Shown piece after piece: positions 52,031-62,071 of a stretch of DNA of 64,000 nt (its first letter is position 1; the number at the start of each line of letters is the position of its first letter). Origin of the DNA: Prostheceraeus crozeri (Eukaryota > Platyhelminthes > Polycladida > Euryleptidae). The translations under genes and the position numbers were made by a program. Below the pieces are notes generated by a model that was not told the origin of the DNA, did no database searches, and saw only the letters and a list, made by a program, of their open reading frames with translations. The stretch is taken from positions 37,899 to 101,898 of the forward strand of contig CAJQUW010003207.1 in the NCBI GenBank assembly GCA_907163375.1, written 5' to 3'.

Positions 52031-55000
52031 CATGTTTTAATTTGCTAGCATGACATTGTACAAGGTGAATGCCTTATCGGACACTTTGACACAGAAGATC
52101 CCAGAATGCCTACTGCTTTGAGTGGTAACTGCATAGGTGTGTTGTTCGTGAATAATCTCTCGGAACATATCTGTACCTAAGAAATTGAATTATTTGACTA
52201 CTCAATTTGATATCATAGCCAAGTTCACATATACATACATGCATATATATCTGCACACATATCTGCAATGCCAATGGTGTGGTATATTTAGTGTCCACCA
52301 AAATGGCGATGCATTTTGTGCATACGTCAACTACATTGGAGATACGAATAGAACTATTCAGTCGAGAATATTAGAGCACACGAAGTCGAGCCACACCTCT
52401 GTAAATTTGAACACATATGCACTGCCAACCATCAATCAATGACATTAGCTGGAAATGCTTGCAGAAAAGCGTGATGAACACTTTTGTCCGCCGTACACTT
52501 GAAACCGACGGTTAAAATTGATTCACGGTCACCTGTTTAAAATACCATGCTGACTAATTGACTCCCTATGACTATTGATATTTTGATTCCCTACTAATTG
52601 TCTATTTCCCATGAGAAAGGATAAGCCGAACCGTTGGGATATTGAAGTGTTTACTATTTAATATATTTGTCGATGAAGGAATATTTCTCATTGATATTAG
52701 TTGCTCAACTCATGCTCTTGAAATGATTCTGTGTATCAAAAGTTTAAATGGTATACCATGCTTGCAAGAAGTATGATTGCTGCAGTTTATAATTTGAAAA
52801 ATTAATCAATGAAATAAATATTTCAAAGGAGATTCTCTATTCAATTTTGCATTTTGACTGGAGCTTTTGATTGAACGCTTTGTCAAGATAACTTCAAAAT
52901 GTCACACGAGATAATTTCATACAACAGTCAAAGCAACTTTTACAGCATATTTGGCGATAAATATCAATTGAATTTCATTGCTCTGATTAACTACGTGGAT
53001 AGAATCCGCGCTTATCAATTCATTTGGAAACGTTTCTAACACACAACTCCTTACCGAGCTTATACTTGGTTTATTGGAGTGAAATTTCATCTATAAGTTC
53101 CGTCGACCTGCAGGAAAGGCAGAATGACATCTAAATTACAGTGATCCAATAGCAATATGCAAATCCCAAAAGATGTATCAATTTAATAAAATCGACAGAC
53201 ACACTCTGCTGGCTACAATTTGATAGAGAAATGCTTTTTGAAATGATTTCGTTTACTCAAAGACGAGAATAGAATGTGAATGAGTTGGAATCTTAGATTC
53301 CTAGAGCAGGAAACCCTCAATGATATCAATCAAAAATGCCTTGAGAAATAATTGGCTTGATATTGAAGTATTGTAATGAAAAGATGATGGATGGCCTCAG
53401 GAAATCTAGTCATTCGCTGCAGGTTTGGGCAAAGTTCATGCCTATATTGACCGGAAATCAATGCTGTAGAAGTCTAAAGGGAACATAGGATGTCATGATG
53501 ACTCCTTGATCCTATACTTGCTTCAATTATATTTCAGAAAACCACATGAATTCAACTGGAAGATTGAAAAGGTTCCAGTAAAAGATTTTCCTAGACTTTT
53601 TAATACATCAATTATTAAGTGAATTTAGGAGAGAGGTAAAACTGATGGAAAGTTGGCACAGATGAAAGCCTATATTGCAAAAACACTGAAGAAATGTCCC
53701 ATGTTAATGTGCACGTTGTTTCGTGTTCTACACTGTCAGGGACTCAACACATTGGTGTGTAACGGAAACACTTACAAGTGTTCTACAACTTTTCATCACT
53801 ACCAGATTCCAATTACACTTTTTATTCAGTTGCTGGCTTCATTCAGCTTCCCAGTGAAAGTCATTTTGCTGAAAACTCCCGGGAATACAGAAAATGTTCG
53901 GTCTCGATATGCAAAACGATTTTTTATTCCAAAAACCGCTACGTGCCTTCGGCGTTCTGCGCCTCCTGAGGTTGGTGTTAGCGTCCTCATCTTTGAGGTC
54001 GTCATTCAGCTTCAACAATTACTCGCTTCCTAGACATTGTAATATGACTGCTTCAAATTAGGGCTGTGCGCGGTGCACCAAGACGTTCGAATCTTGATCA
54101 AATTGACATTTTACTGCACAGTTTTGCTTAAAGGTTATTAATTCTGTCTGCAAATCTTAGTCGCAACAGATAGCCTATGAAAGAATGATCTTTAAGCGTG
54201 CAATTTGATCAATCCAACTGAGAACATTATTCTTTCGCTCTATTTATGAATTCAATGCATTTTCAACTTCAAATTTGTGAATGATGAAACTGAATCAATT
54301 AGAAAGTCAAAGCTTACTGAAGCATTTCCTGATAATGAGAAGAAATATGAAGAGGTGACGAAAATACATAATTGGTTCAAGGTCATGAGAAATCAGTTTA
54401 GGACCACAAAATCTCATTTGTCGCGCCCAAAGAATTTCGGAATTTCATAGTGAATATGTGATAGTCCATCTGATAGTCTCATAGGAATCTCATGGTGCAG
54501 AATCTTAAGATATATCCGACAGATTTTTTCGTGCGATCTGGTAGCATTGTATAATTACAGAATAAATGCATGAAACCGAGAAATGTCTAGATGTTGACCC
54601 TCATGCATGGAAATTTGTAGATTGTGGTGACAATGCTCCGATTCATTCTGTTTTCCCCGATGTTTTCAGATATTGTATTTTTCATAATTATGAAGAAAGT
54701 GTCACTGATAAGCTCTTCCTTTGGTATATACTGCACGTACATATGTTTTTAAAAAGAAGAAATAGAAACGTTGACGAAAACTGACTTAGTAATAATGTAT
54801 AGTCAATGCAACTTTCTGCCATTCTCTGGTTGCGGTTGAATACTGTATGATGACTGTCACTTGCAAGTAATGGCAAAAAGGAATTAAAACAGGCCCAGTA
54901 AGTTTGCTGAATTTTTTTTAGTACTTCATGAAATTTGCATTGAATTCTGAACATTCATAACAGAAGACAGAGACCCTACCTTCAAGCATGCCTTGCTCGA

Positions 55001-55812
55001 ATTAGACCGTTAGACATCAATCGATTTCTCGATTTGCATGAAGCATGCGGTAGGATTACTTGTGCTCCGAATAAGCAAGAGTTCCCGATGATGCGCAACG
55101 ACGAGAATTGATTTTCATCCATTTCTATCCTGGAAATTGATCCTCTAGTTAGACAGACATTCGTTCTCTGAAAGTATATTTGATACGCGTAATAAACCTT
55201 TAAAAGATTCAGCTGCAATACGCGTAATAACTCATTCAAGATATGGAATAACTTTGCGATAGGTAGTCTAACGAGCACATGATTCTTACACAATTCACTA
55301 TGCAATTCCGGAAACTCCATTTGACATCGAGTACACTTTAAAACTTGAACTAAAATTGTATCTGTAAATGATTGCCCATGAATAAGTGCCCTTATTGCCA
55401 TAGAGCCAACAATGAAAATTTCGTAGTATTCAATGAAGAACAAAACTTAAGCTACAGTCAAAATCCTCGACCAAAGACTGCCGCGAATTCAGCAGTGAAT
55501 TGACTAATTACCCAAACTTATTAATTTGCTTCGAAGCAGCTGTGTCTTTGAACATCATTGCTTACAAAACGGAAAAACAAAAATTACTAAATTTGCCTCA
55601 TGCCACCTTTGCCACATTTTTTTATCATTGCCAACTTTCAGGGATATTGTGCTGTTCCGCCTGCCGCCTTGAAATATGACTTGAAGAATAATTTTGAAGA
55701 AGCGGTTCACATGTTTGCGTCAAAAAGTTGTGTCACACCTTTTCCAATTCATGTCTCAAATCGCCAAATTCAATGTTAAAATGACTCAGATCAAGAATTT
55801 TTTTCAAATCAG
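52031..55812. other. DNA between Polintons B and C
   Basis: 3.8 kb, mostly A+T-rich without identifiable genes. Only a Penelope-like scrap near 52.3 kb is recognised. Open stretches at 53653-54033 and 54982-55443 have no motif I trust. Confidence 0.5.
52255..52442 (+). mobile_element. Penelope-like GIY-YIG scrap
   Basis: The plus strand reads CQWCGIFS, then YVNYIGDTNRTIQSRILEHT and SSVN-like residues. It fits the C-terminal GIY-YIG core (YIGET-R-L--RL-EH) of Penelope-like elements. The remaining domains are absent. It is not a copy of the 24813-25877 element at the sequence level. Confidence 0.5.
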
Positions 55813-55849
55813 AGTAGTAAGTAAAACTCCACTTCTGGACCGCGCAAGA

Positions 55850-56110
55850 TGGCCGCCGTCGCTGACGTCCCCCCCCTCTGGAACGGCGGAGTGTCGTGGT
55901 CGGCCGCCGTGGTGCTTTGAGTCAGACGTCCCCCCCCTCTGGAACGACAGAGTGTCGTGGTGTGCCGGCCACGTGCGTCCGTCAGGTTCGCTTACGTCCC
56001 CCCCCCTCTGGCCGACAGTCGTATAGCGCGCGGTGATGTGGTGTCTAGGTTGGCGTGGTGTGCCGGCCAGGTTGGCGTGGTGTGCCGGTCAGGTTGGGAG
56101 GGTGGACTGT
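55850..56110 (+). repeat. G+C-rich tandem repeats near the left end of C
   Basis: GACGTCCCCCCCCTCTGG-like units recur three times (55873, 55926 and 55994) and a GGTTGGCGTGGTGTGCCGG unit recurs near 56052-56096. Its G+C content is far above its surroundings. It is probably part of the terminal inverted repeat, as in B, where short units sit at the same place. Confidence 0.6.
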
Positions 56111-56512
56111 CGTAGCTCACCTGAAAAAATCCTAAGTGTCAGAGTGGCTTTGTATGGGTAAAATTTTGAAAATTTTCCAAAGTGTGGAATTTCGACCTGG
56201 GACCGTCACCAAAACATTTTTCATCAAATTTCACTGAAACCACCTCCCCGGGAAAGCTCGCTTCGATCTTGGCTTCTAGTGGACGGATTTTGTCGTGCAA
56301 TAGCTCGTTTGAAAGCTAAGAGTGAGACAAATTCAGTGAAAGAAACGGCTTGTTCATATCTGTCTTCGTTTAGATGTGAGACGCCATTTAAGATTTTGGG
56401 AGATTGACGAAAAACGACAGAGTTAGAATTTCCCAAGAAACAGCTCCAGCGGGCGAATGAAGGCTCGGATTGGTAAACGGAGGCCAGATTTGGAATCAGC
56501 TTGATGTTATTG

Positions 56513-56559
56513 TCCAATGAGGATCATCATCCAATGAGAATCAAGCATTTCTATATAAA
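56513..56559 (+). promoter_or_regulatory. Promoter of first Polinton C gene
   Basis: CCAAT boxes at 56515 and 56531 (both CCAATGAG) precede TATATAAA at 56552-56559. The ATG is at 56660, about 100 bases on. Confidence 0.6.
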
Positions 56560-56659
56560 TAGCCAGCCTTCCACAGTGAGAATCATTCCATCGTTGAATC
56601 GCACGAGTGACGGACGCACATTTTCTCTCTCTAGTTCCCTGTTCTATTATCCAACTAAA

Positions 56660-57434
56660 ATGGTAAGTCGCTACTTTCCTCCCTCCCCTCCCTTGAACGT
56701 AAACTTAATACAATCTTTTCCATTTTCAGGCATCTACTCCATCTGCTGCACTAGTAGGACAAAATGGCGGTCAAACGTTACAAGGTTCGCTACGATCAGA
56801 TCATCTACAACTGAGGCCAGTGGTAGAAACAACGAAGGTACATAATCCTACACCGCTACAGCGTAAATTTCAACAAGTCTTGCGTTATGACGATCATGGT
56901 GTAGTACTGCAAACGGGAATGCTCCCTTCCACGGATGTCAAGATAATGCACAATCAGTATGGGGACTACATACTGATCCCCGTGAGTCCATACATTCGCC
57001 ACCAACTTGATATTATTGAGGAGTACGTGACATTAAATATGGACATTCCTACTCCTCTTGCTCAAGAGTGGAAGGCGAGAGATGACAAGGATACTCCCTA
57101 TAGAAAGATTTGGGATGGTAATCATATTTGCCTACCGGTATCACATTGGTGCATTTACTATAAGAAGGAGGGAGATCAATCAACACCCATCACATGCGAC
57201 GAGCTCGGAGAAGGTACTTGGGATATCCTTTTCAAAGTGAATGGGTTATATTATGGTCGGCATAAGGATAATAAAATAGCCTCTCTCTCCATGCATATGG
57301 AATCCATCCTATATATTCCAAAACCACCCAACGTGGACGACATAATTGATCAAATCCTTAACAGCAGTGGTACGAAGCGCAAGTCGGAGAAGAATGCTGC
57401 CTCAAAACGCAAATCAAAGAAGGAGAATTACTAG
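56660..57434 (+). CDS. Unknown conserved Polinton protein, spliced start
   Basis: The ATG at 56660-56662 is followed at once by GTAAGT. A 67-base intron ends in TTTTCAG at 56729, and the open frame then runs from 56730 to the stop at 57434. So the first coding exon would be a single codon, and the intron is phase 0. Without splicing no good ATG starts this frame. The protein has GLYYGRHKDNKIASLSMHME, shared with B's 48950-49684 gene, and a Lys-rich tail (SGTKRKSEKNAASKRKSKK). A nucleic-acid-binding role is a guess. Confidence 0.65.
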
Positions 57435-57468
57435 TCCTTTCCTAACTCTACCCTATGACAATTCGCTT

Positions 57469-57594
57469 ATGTGCTTTGAGTGTCGTAGACGTGGTCTTAT
57501 TAGATACATTTTACTTCTTCGTTGCCATCATATCATTTGTGTATTTTGTCGTGAAAAGCATCGATGTAATTCTTCATTTTGTAATATGTTATAG
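57469..57594 (+). CDS. Tiny RING-like Cys/His protein
   Basis: 41 residues: MCFECRRRG..., LRCHHIICVFC, then HRCNSSFC. The spacing is that of a small RING or B-box-like zinc module. It lies just downstream of the preceding stop. It may act as a minimal ubiquitin-ligase module or be part of a spliced gene. It is short, so it could also be a remnant. Confidence 0.4.
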   Translation: MCFECRRRGLIRYILLLRCHHIICVFCREKHRCNSSFCNML

Positions 57595-57646
57595 AACGTT
57601 TCCTTAGATGTGTAAATTTCCGTTTTAGGCTTCTATCATCATTTTT

Positions 57647-58177
57647 ATGGATTGTGAGGGTGAACCTGTACAGGAGCTCAGTGCTATTGCTATGAACAAT
57701 TGGACATATCAGATTGTTAGTGTCTATCATCAACATGCCAACTGCAATCCCAATGTTGATCAATGGGCGAGAAAACACATTCATGGACTTAATCTGAAAT
57801 ATTTGCAAGACTATGGCTTTTCTTGTGAGAGTGCTCTTCTTATTGACTTTAAACGATGGTTAGCTGCTTTCAATGTTATACGCATCTTTTGTAATAATCC
57901 TGGTAAGGAGAGGAAAGTATTTCCCAATCTAATCATTGATGATATTTTGCTCCCACCTTGGGATAGTAGAGTGAATCAACATTATCATGAAGTCACGAAA
58001 CGTTTTAAGGATTTGTGTGTTCCTATTTTGTCTGTTCGTTGTAGTAGCTACGTTCATAACCAATGCTTCTTTCCTCCTTACCTCAGCACTGCCAAAGTCC
58101 TGTATGGTTATCATTGCTCGCTGTATGATAGTTACCAGCTGTATCTATTTTATCTCTTTCAAACCATTGATTTATAA
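57647..58177 (+). CDS. DEDDh-type 3'-5' exonuclease-like protein
   Basis: 176 residues. Asp2 and Glu4 (MDCEG) fit the D-x-E motif I of DnaQ-like exonucleases. His156 and Asp161 (YHCSLYD) fit the H-x4-D motif III. Motif II is unclear. The middle has ARKHIHGLN and LLPPWDSRV, shared with the Polinton A remnant. Enzymes of this fold trim or proofread DNA or RNA ends. The ATG is preceded by a pyrimidine-rich TTTTAG, so an upstream exon is possible. The frame is intact. Confidence 0.6.
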   Translation: MDCEGEPVQELSAIAMNNWTYQIVSVYHQHANCNPNVDQWARKHIHGLNLKYLQDYGFSCESALLIDFKRWLAAFNVIRIFCNNPGKERKVFPNLIIDDILLPPWDSRVNQHYHEVTKRFKDLCVPILSVRCSSYVHNQCFFPPYLSTAKVLYGYHCSLYDSYQLYLFYLFQTIDL

Positions 58178-58264
58178 TGCATGCTTGTTACTATTATTCA
58201 ATAAATGTTACTATGAGAAGAGTTGTTGTTTTCATGCAATGGATGGGTTAGATAAAGGGCGATC

Positions 58265-58675
58265 ATGTCTTTCTCAAACGACTGCGGAACATTACATTTT
58301 CATAGGCAAAGTTTAAAAGGAGCTGTTCAAGATTATGTGATAAATTTTCATAAAGATGAGACCGACATCGAAGCAGTGGTCGATGATGCTAGCACTCTAT
58401 TTCTAGAGTTAATGAATACATTCTCTGATAGCATTGTCATGGCGCGATTAGTTGCGAAAATTAAGTTAAGTCATTTTGGAAAGGAAGAGGCGGAAAGTCG
58501 CTCTTTCCAATTTGCTTCTTATTCAATGGAAGTGGTAGATCACCCCGAAGAATTTTTTAAAAGACATATGATAAAAATTGCTGAACGTCTTAACGCATTT
58601 AACCATCATGGTAGCAGTCTAGTGATTGAAGCGATTTCAGATATTCACATTCAACTTTCCATAAAGAAAAATTGA
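58265..58675 (+). CDS. Stand-alone paralogue of PolB N-terminal domain
   Basis: 136 residues. The end reads FFKRHMIKIAERLNAFNHHG then SSLVIEAISDIHIQLS. PolB of Polinton B has WFQDHLNSLINHIEAFTKKG then SNWIIHDVQNIEFIVI at its residues near 215-250. The preceding helical part also corresponds (SLKGAVQDYVINF against SALNGHARVYDIT). So the polymerase N-terminal module exists here as its own gene. It may help polymerase assembly or origin recognition, which is inference. The frame is open, and the next gene starts three bases on. Confidence 0.65.
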   Translation: MSFSNDCGTLHFHRQSLKGAVQDYVINFHKDETDIEAVVDDASTLFLELMNTFSDSIVMARLVAKIKLSHFGKEEAESRSFQFASYSMEVVDHPEEFFKRHMIKIAERLNAFNHHGSSLVIEAISDIHIQLSIKKN

Positions 58676-58677
58676 AA

Positions 58678-59001
58678 ATGCAGTGGTACTTGATTGTAGC
58701 ACAACTGGTTTTCGAGCTATGTCTGCTCACTCTCGAAGTATATTCCTTCTGTACATGCGTCTATTATTTAGAAAAGGCTAGCAAATTCATATCTTCAAAA
58801 AGACTTTCTATAGACATCAGTAACGGTGAAACTATGTGTTGCGATGTATGTAAGCGAAAGGATGGAAATGAAAAGCCCATCTTCAAGAGATGTAAGCATG
58901 CTTTTTGTCAACGCTGTTTCATACGTAATTGCATTCAACTTTGCAAATGTAACCACTGTGACATTGCTCATTTCGAGTGTCACTTATGTTGCAATAGTTA
59001 G
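58678..59001 (+). CDS. Membrane-anchored RING-like protein
   Basis: About 107 residues. A hydrophobic N-terminus (WYLIVAQLVFELCLLTLEV) looks like a signal anchor. The C-terminal half has C-x2-C, then FKRCKHAFCQRCF and CKCNHCDIAHFECHLC, a RING-type pattern. It could be a membrane-bound ubiquitin ligase acting on host surface or death factors, as with RING proteins of large DNA viruses. It begins three bases after the preceding stop. The frame is intact. Confidence 0.6.
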   Translation: MQWYLIVAQLVFELCLLTLEVYSFCTCVYYLEKASKFISSKRLSIDISNGETMCCDVCKRKDGNEKPIFKRCKHAFCQRCFIRNCIQLCKCNHCDIAHFECHLCCNS

Positions 59002-59052
59002 TACCTATGCAAATGTGGTAAAGATAGGTTTTAGCAAAGACTAATACGGAAA

Positions 59053-59418
59053 ATGGCGAAACGTAAAATGGCGAAACGTAAAAGTCAAAAGTCTTCAAAG
59101 TTTTCTTCAGCCATTCAAGCTCTCCGACGAATGAAAGCAAATCAGCGATACAATGCTATACGACATGCCAACGATAAATTCATTCGTGAAATTATTTCTC
59201 ATGTCAGAAAGTTTAGGACGAAGAAATTAGCGCCAAAACAACGAAAGTTACTTAAGCGATATGCCACAAAATTGCGTTTCATCTCCAATCCTAAAGTCAC
59301 CCTTCAAAGAAAGAGGAAAACTCTAACACAAAAGGGCGGTTTCCTTTCAGCAATACTTCCAATGATAGCTCCTGCCGTGGGCAACCTATTGGGTAATATC
59401 TTTGACTCTAAGCGTTAA
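59053..59418 (+). CDS. Adenovirus pX-like core protein
   Basis: 121 residues. It begins with a repeated MAKRK, is strongly basic to residue 90, then has TQKGGFLSAILPMIAPAVG, a GG followed by a hydrophobic tail. Adenovirus pX has the same layout (basic part, GG, then ILPLLIPLIAAAIG). The adenain-type protease cuts near GG in that family. It would condense DNA or act on membranes during entry; both are inferred. Related copies are in A and B just before or near the ATPase. Confidence 0.7.
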   Translation: MAKRKMAKRKSQKSSKFSSAIQALRRMKANQRYNAIRHANDKFIREIISHVRKFRTKKLAPKQRKLLKRYATKLRFISNPKVTLQRKRKTLTQKGGFLSAILPMIAPAVGNLLGNIFDSKR

Positions 59419-59449
59419 TTATGCAAATGTTGAGTCTCAAAGTAATAAA

Positions 59450-60073
59450 ATGGATTTCAGACTTCAATGTGATAAAGTTCTGACTGTATCAGGTCCATCT
59501 CATGCAGGTAAAACTGTTTTCACGCTGAATTTATTGGATAAAAGAAGGGAGTTGTTTAAGGAACCTATCAATCGAGTGATTTGATGTTATGGTATTTATC
59601 AACCGTCGTTGTTTCAGGAATTGCAAAGTCGCAACTTTATTCGACATGAAGGCATTATTGCAGTGCATAAACTTCAGTCTAATGATGTTGTTGTATTGGA
59701 TGATTTATTAAAAGAAAGTAAGAATTCAAAAGATGTTACAGATACGTGTATGTTCACTCGCGCAGCACATCATAAAAGGTGCTTTATCATCTATATCACA
59801 CAAAATTTGTTTCCTGATGGAAAAGAAGCTCGTACACGAAACCTGAATACACACTATTATGCTATTTTCAAGAATCCGCGAGATAAAAGTCAATTTGAAA
59901 TTTTAGCGCGACAAGTTGCACCCAGAGGATAAAAAGCCTTAATTGAAATTTTTCAAGCAGCTACTGAAAAACCATACGGTTACTTATTCATTGACTTTAC
60001 GCAAGAGTGTCCGGAAGAATTTAGATTTCGAAGTGATATTTTGAAAAATCCCATGATTATCTACAAACTATGA
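59450..60073 (+). pseudogene. Packaging ATPase (FtsK/HerA), broken
   Basis: Walker A SGPSHAGKT, Walker B VVVLDDLLKESKNS, YITQNLFPDGKEARTRNLN and GYLFIDFTQECPEE follow the order of the intact 48173-48808 gene. The gene pumps DNA into the capsid. The copy is broken. Its stop overlaps the ATG of the next gene as ATGA (60070-60073). Confidence 0.85.
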
Positions 60074-60762
60074 GTTCTTATTCTCGCATGATTGTTATTC
60101 CTCAGGATGAATATGTACAATTGACTGCCATGCAGCAAGTAAAGCAACCTCTTGCAAATCAAATGTATAGGAAAGAAATAGATTATCAGCAAAATGTTCA
60201 CATCAAAGATCCACATCGTGCTGTATTATTACAATCGGAAACTGTTGAGCAATTGAAAAACTTGAAGAATAAGATGCGTGACTCTGTATCGACTGCTACA
60301 CCTTTAGCATCTCGCGCACATGCCATATCTCTTTTCAACAGTATTGAACCCCACCTCAATGTAAATGATAGAGGAGAAATCATTACAGATGAAAATAAAG
60401 TGATTGATGCTTCACGTTATGAAGACTTGATTCAGTATGCGACACGTAGAAAGCGCCGTCAGGGCTATGTTCCACCTGGTTGGTCATACTTTCTTAAACT
60501 ATTGAAAAAGCATAATGTACCAAAATTTGCTTTGAATAATGAGACATTGAAAGAACTTGATTCAACAGTGGCTACTGCTCCAATGCTTCAGACGATGAAA
60601 ATGCCAACAAATTGGTTTAAGACGTCACCTGCTACATCCCCTCCCACACTCACTAAGCAAACAAGAGGAAGAACTCGACGCAGATCTACATCGCCACTAA
60701 AACTAGTAAAAGGAAAACGTAAGACAGCTCCTCCCAAGAAATACATGTTCTCAGACTATTAA
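60070..60762 (+). CDS. Unknown virion-block protein
   Basis: 230 residues, intact. It starts MSSYSRMIVIPQDEYVQLTA. Shared with B's 47483-48132 gene are the N-terminal motif, RGEIITDENKVID, QYATRRKRRQG, GWSYFLKLLKKHNVP, and an Arg/Lys-rich C-terminus (TRGRTRRRSTSPLK). The basic tail suggests DNA contact. Function is unknown. Its ATG overlaps the ATPase stop. Confidence 0.8.
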   Translation: MSSYSRMIVIPQDEYVQLTAMQQVKQPLANQMYRKEIDYQQNVHIKDPHRAVLLQSETVEQLKNLKNKMRDSVSTATPLASRAHAISLFNSIEPHLNVNDRGEIITDENKVIDASRYEDLIQYATRRKRRQGYVPPGWSYFLKLLKKHNVPKFALNNETLKELDSTVATAPMLQTMKMPTNWFKTSPATSPPTLTKQTRGRTRRRSTSPLKLVKGKRKTAPPKKYMFSDY

Positions 60763-60763
60763 T

Positions 60764-60979
60764 ATGAAGCAGATGTGTTGCTTGCCATGTAATGAGCCGC
60801 CAGAGGTGAATGTCGTTGTCACTTGCACTTGCGGCGCCAGCTCTCACAATGAAACCCCTAAGCAATGTGAACACGATCGCAAAACCGATAAAGCTAAATG
60901 CTGCAGTTGTCGTAAATGTAGAAAGGCAAGAAAACAAAAAGATGAGAAGGAGGAAAAAGAGTCAGTCGTCATCGACTGA
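60764..60979 (+). CDS. Cys-rich protein before integrase
   Basis: 71 residues with about 11 cysteines: MKQMCCLPCNEPPEV, VTCTCGAS, KCCSCRKCRKARK. It probably binds zinc. It starts at once after the preceding stop and its end overlaps the integrase in another frame, as does a Cys-rich frame in Polinton B (47122-47448). Function is unknown. Confidence 0.55.
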   Translation: MKQMCCLPCNEPPEVNVVVTCTCGASSHNETPKQCEHDRKTDKAKCCSCRKCRKARKQKDEKEEKESVVID

Positions 60980-62030
60980 ACGTTTGAAGTCAATCTATTA
61001 TGATGTAAAGCATCCGGCAGGATTTGCATCTATCAAGAAATTATCAAAAGCAAGTGGTCTTCCACAATCACAAGTGAAAGATGGTTAAAGGGTCAGGCTA
61101 CCTATACACTCCACAAACAAGCGAAAAAGAAGTACCGCACCCGCCATTATATTGTTCATGACATCGATGAACAGTGGCAAGCAGATTTGTGTGATGTTGC
61201 CTCCATTTCAAAACATAACTCGGGCAATAACTTTATTTTAACCGTCATTGATATTTTCTCGCGTTATGCGTGGGCTCAACCTTTAAAAACTAAAGAAGGG
61301 AAAGGAGTAGCAAAAGCATTCCAAACAATTTTTCAAGAAGGTCGCATTCCAAAAAGAATTCAGAGTGATCAAGGAAAAGAGTTTGAAAATCAGCATGTGA
61401 GAAGATTATTTGAGAGGCATGACATTGAGTTGTTTAGTGTAAAGAATGCTTATAAAGCTGCACTCGTTGAACGTTTTAATCGCACATTAAAAAATCGCTT
61501 GTGGCGACATTTTACTGCCAACTTGACACAAAATTGGACAAAGGTTCTACAAGATACACTCCATGCCTACAATCACTCTATCCATCGTTCTATTGGACTC
61601 AGACCAGTAGATGTAAATGCTGACAATGTAGATAAAGTGCGCGAATCATTCCAACGTAAACGCACTCATGTGAAAAGTGATGTGAAAATTGGTGATAAAG
61701 TTCATATCTCAAAAGGGAAGAGTGTTTTTGCTAAAGGGTACCTCCAGAAATGGACAGAGGAGGTATTTACAGTATCAAGGATTAATCAAAAAGACTCTCC
61801 GAACACCTACAAGTTGAAAGATTACGATAATGAGGAAATTGAGGGTAGCTTTTACCGCGATGAGATTGAGGTAGTCACTGAAAGTGAAACATATTTGGTA
61901 GAGAAAATCATTCGATGTAAAAAAACGGCAAGGTGAAGAATGGTGTCTTGTTAAATGGACTGGTTATCCTTCAAGTATGAACTCTTGGATGCGTCGTGCC
62001 GACATCTTTCATCTAAGTGATCGACAGTGA
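60940..62030 (+). pseudogene. Retroviral-type integrase with chromodomain, broken
   Basis: Parts match B's integrase: IYYDVKHPAGF, ATYTLHKQAKKK, QWQADLCDV (first Asp), IQSDQGKEFEN (second Asp), AALVERFNRTLKN (Glu), and a chromodomain remnant (VKWTGYPSSMNSW) at the end. All three catalytic residues are visible. The copy is broken with about two breaks. Confidence 0.85.
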
Positions 62031-62071
62031 TTCATGCAAAGTTGTAACTAACAATGTTTAGGGTTTGAGCT

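Noticed and set aside
53653-54033. 126-codon open frame on the plus strand
   Set aside because: No recognisable domain; a rival frame overlaps it; composition is that of non-coding DNA.
54982-55443. 153-codon open frame on the minus strand with a CTRCQMEF motif
   Set aside because: No family motif, no promoter, no second copy. A chance open frame in A+T-rich DNA fits.
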